Assembly (NCBI GenBank): GCA_963693285.1
Contig: OY848924.1
Span: 2,594,144 to 2,658,143 of the forward strand
Reading direction: 5' to 3'
Length of the DNA stretch: 64,000 nucleotides
Source of the DNA: Xestospongia muta
Taxonomy: Eukaryota; Porifera; Demospongiae; Haplosclerida; Petrosiidae
The translations under genes were made by a program, and so were the position numbers. How positions within the stretch are numbered: the first letter of the stretch is position 1; each line of letters begins with the position of its first letter. The notes under the pieces were generated by a model. It saw only the letters and a list, made by a program, of their open reading frames with translations, was not told the DNA's origin and made no database searches. Below, piece after piece: positions 1 through 10,216 of this stretch.

Positions 1-1130
1 TACAAAATAAACGAAAATAACAACTAAAAATAAAACAAAAAATGACAACTAAAAATAAAATAAAAATAAGACAGTCTCTGTTGTGGAAGAGTCCTCAAGA
101 TGTCCAGTGAAGGTCTCCAATCCAGCAATTGTAGAAAAGAGAAGATAGAGAGTTCCCAAGAGTTCAGTCAGTCCACAAGTTGAGAACATAGAGGGAGAAA
201 GAGAAGAATAACAACTGGATTACTAAAGAATGAATGAAAGTGGATGGATGGATGGAGAGACAGCTCACCTTTCTCACCAGTGCTGCTCCTGCAGGGAAAG
301 AAAAAGAGAGTAGTTATGAACTGATAGTGACAATGAATGGATAGAGAGTGAAGAGAGACAGAGGAAGTGAAAAGGGACCACCAACCTACACACACAGCAC
401 ACACACACGCATCCTAGAAGATCAGAGCTTCCCCCCGCCACCTGGCGGCCTTGGATATTAAAAAAAAATTTTTTGAAGGCCGCCAGGTGGCAGGGGGAAG
501 ATGATTAATAGGATTTGTATGAGTGTGTGTATAATGTATAGGCTGGATAGGCCATAATAAAAAAAAATAAAAATAAAAAGAAGAGGAAAGAAGGCTTGAA
601 GGAAGAAGACAGAAGAGACCAGGCAGGAGAGCGACTCATCTTTTACATCCAGAGAACTGTCAAAACACCAAAGAACGTCAGAAGTCAAAAACATCAGAGA
701 ACATCAGAGAACAGTCTAAACATCAGAGAACATCAGACAACTTCCAAACAGAGTCCTGTAGAAACGAAGAGAAAAGTCAATTAACAAACTGATTGATAAA
801 AGCAAAAATTAAAAAGAACAGAAAATAAAAATCAAATAAAAAATAACAGAAAAGAAAATGAAAAGGATGATCATAACTGAATGAAATGATGTCCAGCGAA
901 GAGGAGAGATCCAACGACGAACGAAGAGACGAGTCGTGAAGAGAGTCGAAGTGGAGAACGATGAGACGAGTCGTAGCGACGAAGACCCACGGGGGTCTGT
1001 ACACTAATATAAGCTTGCAAAATGGAGTCCTTTTATATTTTCAAGACATCTCTGTCATACTTCATTTCGACAAACACAAGGCACCAACTCGTGACAATTT
1101 GGCGGGAAAACCTCACCATGCGTGACTTAC
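1..1130. other. GA-rich left edge, no gene recognised
   Basis: This stretch is purine-rich on the plus strand, with short imperfect direct repeats (for example around 690-745) and A-rich runs. Open frames here are short, low in complexity and match no family I know. It contains the hairpin at 428-500. It could be part of an unrecognised repeat whose left end lies outside the window. I see no splice-site-bounded coding exon. Confidence 0.4.
428..500. repeat. 25-bp inverted repeat (hairpin)
   Basis: Arms 428-452 and 476-500 are reverse complements with one mismatch, separated by a 23-nt AT-only loop. The arms are GC-rich in an AT-rich setting (core GCCACCTGGCGGCC). It could be a foldback element centre or an extruding cruciform. 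No gene is attached to it. Confidence 0.75.
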
Positions 1131-2679
1131 ATTATTGGAATTTTAATTGATCTAATTAACAATTAATTAAAAGTTTTCTAAATACATTAAAATATTACAG
1201 TACTTTATCTATTCTACCTCCAAAATTGTTAACAACAAGTATAACAGCTTCATCTTCGTAATGTAATGTCAAAAACAATATTGACTGAAACAATTAAACA
1301 ATTAGAGATAAAGCAGATTTATATAACTTCAGTGACGGTTTTTGATCAGCATTAATACCTGTCAACAGCCGACAATATTATGTAGTCTTTTCAACCTATT
1401 GTACCAACCTGGTTTGCTAGTTAGTTTGTAATTCTGTGACCAAGCCCACTGATCAATTAGAAGAAAATAATCAACAAAGAATGTGAACTGATATAATGTT
1501 TTTAATGAGTCCAAGTTACATGAAATATCTGTATACATAATGTTACTGTCATAGAGACTCTATGTCCAGTTCTGCTGCAATACCAGATATGTTGGATCCA
1601 TTTTATCTTTTGTAACTGGCTTGTCAATGCTACATTCTAATGGACAAGAAGAATGCCATTAGTTAAATATTAGTTATTTATCATGTTGTTTACAATCATG
1701 TGTCTCAACATTTATCTAATTTTTAACAATACCATATAGAGGGTTTTATTGGCAGCGAATTGAATTGGCATAATGACAGTTAGTGACAATAACGTCAAAT
1801 AAAAAACTGTCAATAATAATTATTGTGTCATGTTTCTGGACATGATCCTCTATATAGTATGAACATAAGTATGGCATTACTGAAATATTTCTTCAAAGCC
1901 TCCAAGAGTTGCCATACTTGGTGAAAAAAGTGTGCACCTTTATGATATCATCTAAATAAGTAAAACAGACTAACAAGAGAATTAAACTGTCATTCTCCTC
2001 AATTGTACATTATAACTCTTCATCAAGTATGAGTGTCCAAGTGCTATTATGGATATGGTGAACTTGTGCACAACTAGCTATCTCTTGAGAATCCATCAGT
2101 CACTATATCAGAGTTTGTTGTTATGTTATTTACGTGGCAACATCGCAGTACCGCCAACTCTTCATTAACTTGGTGTTTTTAATAAAACAGTAAATTAAAA
2201 TTATGGCAAATTTTAATTTTCCTCATTTTGATAACAAACTGACAAAATTTTGGACCATCGATAATAGCCACCATACAGTATATTAAAATTAATGAGACAT
2301 GTTTATGCAGGCTGAAACAGGTTATACGTTAATCACTATATTGGGTCTCTATACATACCTTCCTTTTGTGCTTTAGTTATTATCAGGTCAATAATGTCTC
2401 TGTGTATTTTATTGTATGCATCTTCTTCACATCAACGAGTTATTTCCTAATATGGAAATAAGATTTAGTTAATATCAACGGAAAACTTCCTCGACAAAAC
2501 ATGTATTATTATATGTGATTCTATTCTAATTCATATTGAAATGACACATACTGATGTCATCATATTGATGACATCACCTAAGGCCCTAAACCAAACCTAA
2601 CATTATTAACGCTATGACACATAGTGATGTCATCATAGGGCAAGTTGTTACATCATCAGTCAAATTACACCAAGAAGCA
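1131..2679. other. Intergenic, nothing recognised
   Basis: AT-rich sequence with stops in all frames at short spacing. No protein domain, RNA gene or clear repeat was recognised, apart from a weak pair of inverted TATAGAGG words near 1737 and 1855. Confidence 0.4.
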
Positions 2680-2961
2680 CACTATATTTTTGATAATGTG
2701 ATTTACAATACCTATATTATATATATATTTATATATATATATTATAGGTAATATTACAATACAAGGGACTAAACTAGGTAATTTGACAACAACAGTTAGT
2801 AACTTTACTTACTTTCATTTCATGTAGATATCACTCATCTTGACAATGTCACTGAGAGAAAATAAATCAATTTGGTAACTTTGTGTTTGAGAGGTGGGGC
2901 TTTTAAAGATAATTAAAAGGCGGAGCTTAAACTTTTAGTGGGAGTGGCAGTACACGTGAAA
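2680..2961 (+). repeat. Duplicated upstream block of the GGPPS/kinase pseudogene, copy 1
   Basis: This block is repeated almost unchanged before copy 2 (about 30763-31023) and, from the words 'cactcatcttgacaatgtca' onward, before copy 3 (38101-38232). It runs into the start codon of the GGPPS-like exon in each case, so it may hold the old promoter and 5' leader. The three copies show that the whole unit, not just the exons, was duplicated. Confidence 0.7.
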
Positions 2962-3559
2962 ATGGCTGTTGATCCAGTAAAGACAGCAGATGACTATGAA
3001 CGAGTATGTTTATTAGTATAATTCTTTGTTATGTGTCATTGTGTGTTGTTAATAGATATTATGAGAACCATATGATTATATATGTCAAGTTAAAGGCAAG
3101 GAAGTTAGAGTGAAATTGATTGATGTAATTCATTTGTATTAACACAGCTATAAAACATGGCTATTGGTCTGTCAGGAAGTCATACTTTACAGGAATTAGT
3201 ACCTTTTTGTCTATCATGCATTTGTTTACTTATAATGATGTGGTTTGCCTATGTGTACTATAAATCTATTTAATTGAAATATTATAAGAATTTATAGAAA
3301 AGAGAGGGTTAGTAGAAGTGTGTTTTATGTATAGACATTTAGTAGCGAATTTGAAAAGACAAGATATAGTGAAAAGAAATACTAAGAGTTTAATGTAATA
3401 AATATGTTTCTCTTCTTGGTCTCTGTTCTCTCTCTCTCTCTCTCTCTCCCTCCTCTCCCTCTTTGTCCTTTATTATGTTAGGCATTTAATAGCTGGTTAC
3501 AAATTCCAGATAAAAAGATGAAAGAAATTCAAGAAATTACTCAAATGTTATCAACACAG
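2962..3559 (+). pseudogene. GGPPS-like exons, copy 1 (broken)
   Basis: Three exons resemble the N-terminus of animal geranylgeranyl diphosphate synthase (GGPS1), the enzyme that makes C20 isoprenyl diphosphate. Exon 1 is 2962-3003 (ATG, ends DDYER), exon 2 is 3056-3124 (EPYDYICQVKGKEVRVKLID) and exon 3 is 3482-3559 (AFNSWLQIPDKKMKEI). The ERILxEPYxYxxQxxGKxVRxKL...AFNxWL pattern is the family hallmark. All three have GT-AG sites and phase-0 joints, but exon 2 has TGA at 3062-3064 where copy 2 has CGA (Arg). Exon 3 lacks the family's usual end and finishes with the same bases (atgttatcaacacag) that end a kinase exon at 39317. The synthase is therefore fused to kinase sequence. The aspartate-rich catalytic motifs are absent. 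A TC-dinucleotide run at about 3427-3450 lies in intron 2. Confidence 0.7.
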
Positions 3560-3631
3560 GTTAGCTATCATATGTACCAGTACACCCTGTGTGTGTGTTA
3601 AATTATTGTCCATGTTTTATATAACTATTAA

Positions 3632-5361
3632 CCCTTTGACACACGCAGATGCAAAATTGCATCTACCTGGGCAGTTCTAACTCGGACGTGGATGCAATTT
3701 TGCATCTGCCACTATGAACTCAAACTTACCATGACTCGATCTAACAGTACAAGCCAGCACTTACCTGCTGATCCCGAGTTTTTACTCGAGTATATGGACA
3801 GTATTCCAAGTGAAGATTCAGATGACGAGTTTGATGGATATGTTGATAATCCTACAATCCTCAATGATGGAAATGAAACCAGTTCTTTTTAGAACTTTTC
3901 CAACAGCACTAGCCCAGTACCTAATAACACTGTGTTAGAAGAACAAGCCCAACCCAATTCAGATGATGACTATCCCAGCTTCCAAATTTTTTCATCTCTG
4001 AAAGCACCTACTACTGAACCTACACCTACTGCCCAAACACACTCAGTAATTGCACCTATCACTACAATTAATCTTCAGGAACTATTTACGGGTCCTATTA
4101 ACCCTCGTCATCGACAACAAGACCAAACACCTCCTACTTCTAGACCTGGTAGGTATATGTATAATACATTATTATTGCCACAAAAATGGTAAAAAGTTTA
4201 TAATAATATTTTTTATAGTACATGCATTTACTGCTGTACCAGGCATCACTGATAGCATCATGTGCACACATTTGGACTTTTTAATCAGTTTTTTACTTCA
4301 GAAATAAAAGACCTCATTTACACTGAGATGGTCCGATTTGCTGAACAAGAGCTTGCATCATCTAAAGAATACCTGGACGAGTGTCGTCATGTACGTGATA
4401 ATGATTGGAGAAGAAACCCTATGGATAGAAATGAAGTTAATCCTCTTTTGGCAATAATTATAACAATGGGTGTTATTGGTTATCCAACTTTGAGGTAATT
4501 ATATAAAAGACTAATTACATTCATTCTCTGGTAATATTCATTGTATTTTAATAATTTTTAATTTTTGTAGAATTTATTACCAGAGAATGAATAATTATTA
4601 TTACCAAAAAATGTGATTATGAAAGCTTTTATGGCTAAAGTACAGGTTATTAGCTTTATTAGCTAAATTATTATGAATATGATTAGGTCCTTTTCTCAGT
4701 ATAAACAAACTTTAGGCATTTACAATTACAAATACACAGTGTTGTTATTGGAGTACATGTAATTAGATCTTACTGGAGTACGAAGTGGCCATTTTACAAT
4801 GAGTCGTTCACAGCCATTATGTCTGGTAGAAGATTTGAGTTATTAATGGAGTACTTCCATCTAAATGATTCGACAGAAATGCCCAAATGAGATAGCAACA
4901 AGTACGATAAGTTATATAAGATTTATCCTCTACTTGATCTTATTGTTACAGCTTTTAAATCAGCCTACACACCTGAAAAAATATAGCAGTTGATGAGAGC
5001 ATGATTGGGTTCAAGGGTAGGCTCATATGTCCAAGAAGCCTACAAAGTTGGGGATCAAAGTGTGAGTGGATGCTGACTCTGTTACTGGGTATGTGTGGAA
5101 TTTTCATTTATACACAGGTAAGATGAGCATCACATACACATGCATAATACGTCTCATATACAGGAAAAGAATGAAATGCATCTCCAGAAGACGGCCTGGC
5201 TCATAACGTTATCATGTCTCTTGTATCTGGCCTAAAGAACAAAGGATTTCATATTTATGTTGACAATTTTTACACCTCTCTTGCACTCTTCTCAGACCTT
5301 CACAGCCATGGCTTTGAAGCCTGTGGTATGGTTCGGTGTGACAGGAAAGGTCTAATAGACA
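3632..5361 (+). mobile_element. piggyBac-type transposon remnant, 3' end deleted
   Basis: The element starts with CCCTTTGACACACGCAG directly after TTAA (3628-3631), the piggyBac target. Copy 3 of the host locus (about 39392) has the same flank with an uninterrupted TTAA. Broken transposase reading frames follow. The acidic N-terminus is at about 3720-3890. The start of the DDE_Tnp_1_7 domain is at about 4203-4498 (NQFFTSEIKDLIY, then VNPLLAIIITMGVIGYPTLR). A later part is at about 4770-5100 with in-frame stops, and the last part is 5214-5350 (FHIYVDNFYTSLALF). The right end and its TTAA are missing: at about 5361 the sequence jumps into host intron matching 40147 onward. A possible intron lies at about 4149-4219. 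The element is dead. Confidence 0.8.
4519..4592. repeat. Perfect 18-bp inverted repeat inside the piggyBac remnant
   Basis: Arms 4519-4536 and 4575-4592 are exact reverse complements (attcattctctggtaata) with a 38-nt AT-rich spacer. It lies just after a transposase block ending at about 4497, probably in a spliced-out or inserted piece. Confidence 0.8.
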
Positions 5362-5522
5362 AGTTCTGGGGATTTTTCCTGAAGGTTTCTGTGTCAGGGT
5401 CACTGTATAATAGTTACTACTTGTGGTTACTGTTACTACTACTTGTTATAATGATGAATTCCTGGTAGGACTAACCCCTACTTGTACTGGTACACTGTTG
5501 TTGATATAACTAACTATTGTTT

Positions 5523-5528
<6 letters not shown>

Positions 5529-5558
<30 letters not shown>
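5529..5558. repeat. (TC)n microsatellite in pseudogene intron
   Basis: A pure TC run directly before the acceptor of the kinase exon. The same run is at about 40312-40339 in the paralogous copy, where it forms the polypyrimidine tract of the same acceptor. Confidence 0.9.
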
Positions 5559-5562
<4 letters not shown>

Positions 5563-5564
5563 AG

Positions 5565-7149
5565 GTTGTTACTCAGTGGTACAGATCTCCAGAGGTATTA
5601 CTACAATCCTCTTATAGTAAAGCAGTAGATATATGAAGTGTAGGATGTATTTTACCTGAAATGTACATTGGAAGGTAAGTTATACTAAACACTATATGAC
5701 ATAAACTAGCTGGTGTCATTGAGCATTAGTCTTGAGGCCAGCTGTTCTACAAAGGGAGGGAATGTCTGGACAAACCTACATTCAAAGCTGGTGTTCTGCA
5801 CTGATTTTGTACAGACCAATCAAATTGGTTGTGTTATGTGATTGCACACAACCACACCTGCAAATTCATTAAAATATGGTTGAAGATAAAAATTAATTCT
5901 TTTACTGTCAGATTTCTCCTCTTGATAGACTTCTCAAGCACAAACTAGACAGAGTAACATCTCAACTGTTGACATGTTTAAATAAGGTACAACTATAGGT
6001 ACATTTGTAACAAGAAGTCATGTGATCTTCAACTATAATAACATTCATAGTTGCTCAACTTTGAATTGTGAGTTTGTCCAGATGTTACCTCCCCTTGTAT
6101 AACATCTGGCTTTGAGACTCCATGTACATGTACTGTTATCTACAATGTATATTATAACCTGCTCTTTACTGTTACTTCTTTAGGAGGTTGTGTCATTGTA
6201 ACTAAAGCTAATTGTATCAGACGTTTAGAGAGAAGGATCTAGCATACTAAGTTGTAAGTATTAACTGATATATCATTTTTTATTTCTTTATATAGACCAC
6301 TTTTTGCTTTTAAAAAAGTGGCGAAATAGTACAACTTGAAGAGATATTTCGGTAAATAACAAAGTATAAATTGACAACTTGATGGATGGATAGATATTTG
6401 AAGATGTGTAGTAATCACTACACACACACAATGATGGAAGTTAACTTGATGTCATGACGTTGCTAGGTGGATTATCATAGATACCTCAACTTAGCCACTG
6501 ACATACATATACTTCCTGAACTTCAATTAAAAACTCTAAAATACTGTTATGTGTACTATTGATAAAAAAGTCCATAGCCTTAAAGGATTTTCTTGATGTT
6601 GTATGTTCCTTTGAAAGACTATATGTAGTAGGAAACACTTTGTGGATGACTGGAATGTTTAATTGTATTCATGACATAGTTAATTGTATTCACATGTACA
6701 CAAACTTCCAAATATGGTCATGAGCTGGGCAATAGTTCCTTCTTCCTTAGTTATAAATTATTGTCTATGTAAACTGTGTTCAGTTATGTCCATGTAGGAT
6801 GTTTGATAATATAACATTGTTAGTTTATATATTACATGATCTCTTATTTACTATAGATTAGTGAGTCAGAGACAACTGCTGACAAATTTGCTATCTCATG
6901 TCAGAAATATTGTGATCCTATTCCTTTCTTTTGTTTCAATCCTCAACTAATAGAGGGTGTATCTCCTGGAGAGATTGATGACTGGAAAATAGTGGAACTA
7001 ATACTACAAACAAAACAATACTTAGCTAGTCAAGTTAGTACTATTTTATATATTCTAGTTATATGTCACTATTGTAGGATGTACAAGATAAACTTGACCA
7101 ACTAGTTCAACTCTTTAAACATCTTGTTGATCAATCTACTCATCAATAA
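5565..7149 (+). pseudogene. CMGC-type protein kinase fragment, copy 1 (broken)
   Basis: Exon 5565-5674 encodes the kinase activation-loop end and subdomain IX ([17 protein letters not shown], then SVGCILPEMYIGR). The TRWYRxPE and DxWSxGC patterns are typical of CMGC kinases such as CDKs and MAPKs. The conserved Trp of DIWSVGC is a TGA stop here but TGG in the paralog at 40344. Exon 6296-6351 (PLFA...) is one base shorter than its paralogs (57 nt), which shifts the frame. Exon 6857-7033 (59 codons, SETTADKFAISCQKY, then PGEIDDWKIVELILQ) and exon 7078-7149 (DVQDKLDQLVQLFKHL, stop TAA) are open and have good splice sites, but I do not recognise them. Their phase does not join the kinase exon directly. 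An AATAAA overlaps the stop at 7145-7150. The gene runs tail-to-tail with gene A. Confidence 0.65.
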
Positions 7150-7740
7150 AGACACTACATTAGATAACTACTCACTGCTGTTAGTAAATGTGTTATAGAA
7201 AATTAATAATTATTGTGTGATGTGAAATTAATTGGTGATTATGAAATGTTCAATTTTTAATTGTTCCTATTGACTGTATGTGGTCATATTTTTTGAAAAT
7301 TTTCAAAGTTTCTTAATATATATCAAAAATAACAAGAATGCAGTGAAAAAAATACAGATACTTAAACAATGTTCTAAGTAAAGTATTAATTAGACAGCAA
7401 CAAATGTAATAAAAGAAAATTGAGGACTACATTCAAAGAACATTATTAACATTGTTAATAGTCTTGTATTATATGTGTAACAGAAAAGAGTTTGATACAT
7501 AATGGACACCAACATATTTCAAAGTGGATTATTCTTGAAGTAGATGTACCTACGAAAATAATAACAGATTAATTGACTCCTTATTCTGATGACTAATACA
7601 TCAAACTACAGTTTATAATATACAAATAATATCTACTATATATTGAGAATACAACAATCATTTACAGGAGTCATGTACATAATTACTATAGACACAAAGT
7701 ATTACTTTATACGAAGGACTAAAACAGTTATCTTTATAAC
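7150..7740. other. Convergent intergenic gap
   Basis: This short AT-rich region lies between the stop of the plus-strand kinase pseudogene and the stop of minus-strand gene A. It should hold the 3' UTRs of both. No domain or repeat was recognised. Confidence 0.5.
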
Positions 7741-10216
7741 TTACCATATTATTATAGCAAAAATTACTACAATTACTGACACTGCAAACAAACCATCACA
7801 ATGACAATTAACTATATTAAAAGGATAATATTATGTTATCAGATTATAAAACATACTATTATTTCCCTGTTGAAATGTTCCTTCAATTTTAGCATTGGAT
7901 GCATGATAGTTTCCATGTTGAGTTCCAGTACTTCCTCTATTGTTTGACTCTATAGAGATAGAAAAGAAATAAATTGATTTGCTAAAGATAATTTAAAGAA
8001 GTCATTGATTACCAAGTACTTGTACAGTGAAAATAATTACTTGTAATTTGATCAAACAGACATTGGAGGTGTTTTATTAATATAACAAATTATAATATTT
8101 TGATATTTCTATAATTCTTAATAAAGTAATTTTAGGATAGTGCTTGAATGTCCATTCTTTAAAAATAAGGTTTAGTCATAAATTTGACCAGGATATTTGA
8201 TAAATTATTCATTTACCTCATTTTAAGCAATTTGATTAGTCAATTACACACAAGAATGGCTAATTAAAATACTCATCATTGTTCCATCAGTTATTATAAT
8301 AATAAACTTACCACTAAAATTGCTTTTGTCATCTTTGATGGACTCACAAACATTTTTACCAACATCTAAAGGACATAAATCACTATTATCAACACCTATG
8401 TTGTCAAAGACATAACAAATTAGTCATATAGTAGTCATTGTATAATCATGTACAGGTTAAATGATATGGATAATGTAACTTACCATCAGTTTGTTCATTA
8501 CTCATATCGTTGTCTGTTTGTACCACACCTTCTATAAAATTATAATATAACAATGAACATAGTATATACTAGTGTATATATAGTAAATATGAAATTTCTG
8601 TTGTAAAATTTTCACATGATAAATATTTATATACTGTATTTATAATTATTAGTTTTGTGGATCATGAACATAATTCTATTAATATGCTTCTACCATACTT
8701 GTATATAATTGACCAATCACATTGTTTTAAATGATGTAAATATATTTAACATCATAGAAGGTTCAACATTAATTTACAAATAACACATTATGACAGCTGC
8801 TAATAAGCTAATAGAAAAAACTTGATTTTAATCTTTTCCGGTGAAGCATTGGCTTTCAACATGGGAATACAGTTATCCTAAAATAGCTTCTCCTTTAATA
8901 ACAAATGTAAGATAAAGTCAAGTCAGTTAAGTCAAAAGCAAATGAAAGATAAAGTCAAAAGCTGGAAAGTCAAGTCAGTTAACTACATTACTGTTCTAAG
9001 AATAGGAAGTGATATTGAACACCAATGTGGTGCTGCTCAACATTTTGAAGAATAAAGTTAATTCATCATGATATAAACTGTTATACATATCACTATGTAT
9101 ATTTTTATTAGTTATCAACATTGTACCTGCAACACTTAAATCCAGCCAGTATATACTTATAACTTGGTGTGTATGTTAAAGGTACATTAACATAAGTACA
9201 TATTAAACTTGAGCCTGTCTTAATGCTAAATACATTAAGAATGTTTGCTTTAAAGTAAATAATATGGTCTACTTTCTCTAATGTATACATTATGTATTTA
9301 GACAAACATAATAACATCAACTTACCAGTAGTAGTCTTACTATTGTCAATGATAATTTTATCATCTTCTAGGGCAACTGCATACTTACCACCACCATAAT
9401 AATAATAATTATTATTAACTATATTAAAAAAGAATAATGTTATGTTATCAGATTATAAAACATACTTATTTGATTCTGTTCAAGTTTTCCTTGATTAAGA
9501 ACATAAGACATACTTTGTTGGTTTACATGATCATGAGTTACAGTACTGTTGTTTAACTCTATAGAGATAGTAAACAAATAAATTGATTTGGTAAAGATAG
9601 AGGACATAGTTTAAAGAAGTCAATGAATTGCCAAGTAGATGTAGAGTGAAAATAGTTACTTGTATTTCAATCAAACAGATATTAAAGGTGTTGCTTTTAT
9701 CATGTGTTAATATAGCAAATTATAATATCTTTGTTATTCTTTGTTGTTTGTTTCACTTATATTATGAGGCTACAATGAGACACTGTTACTACCTATAATA
9801 AAATATATACATAGAATCATAGCTTGATTATTAAAGATCTGTTCATTCTGAATTGTTTTAGTTTGACCACAGCTAAACATTCTAATAATCTCAGTCAACA
9901 TTTTATTGTCATGTTGTAAAGCTATGAAAAAATGTTTCCTAAAGTGACCTCCAATAGTGTTGACATGTGTAAATTAGCTACCTTTTTAGTGATCATGGAA
10001 TTATATAAAATTAGTAGATATATAAACAAAAAAACTAAATAATACTAAATAATAAATAAACTAAATTATTGGAAATATGACACTTTCTTGACATGTAGAC
10101 ATACCTCCAACATTGTATGTAATAGATGATGACATCTGTTTGTCAGGTTTGGTAACAGGGTTAATAAAATCTGTATTAATAAGTAAGTCATCTTTTATTG
10201 GCGGAGAAGGTATACT
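7741..10216 (-). CDS. Gene A tail exons 11-17 with hydrophobic C-terminus
   Basis: Seven small exons follow COR: 10216-10105 ([20 protein letters not shown]), 9558-9466 ([20 protein letters not shown]), 9418-9326 (starts [15 protein letters not shown]), 8531-8484 ([16 protein letters not shown]), 8365-8312 ([18 protein letters not shown]), 7949-7857 ([20 protein letters not shown]) and 7811-7741. The last one reads [18 protein letters not shown], then AIIIW and TAA, about 16-18 hydrophobic residues at the very end, as in tail-anchored membrane proteins. Exons 12 and 16 and the starts of 13 and 17 are duplicates, with matching introns. Exons 14 and 15 match gene B linker exons 45216-45169 and 47535-47482. 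The rest of the tail is low complexity and probably disordered. Confidence 0.65.

Noticed and set aside
1732..1861. A 130-bp MITE with TATAGAGG ends
   Set aside because: Only eight matching end bases and no empty-site comparison; chance is likely in AT-rich DNA.
2962..7149. A working geranylgeranyl diphosphate synthase or kinase gene
   Set aside because: In-frame stops, a one-base frameshift and missing catalytic motifs in every copy.
9368..9388. A 21-bp intron between 9389-9418 and 9326-9367 in gene A
   Set aside because: Too short to splice; the sequence reads through in frame, so one 93-nt exon was used.
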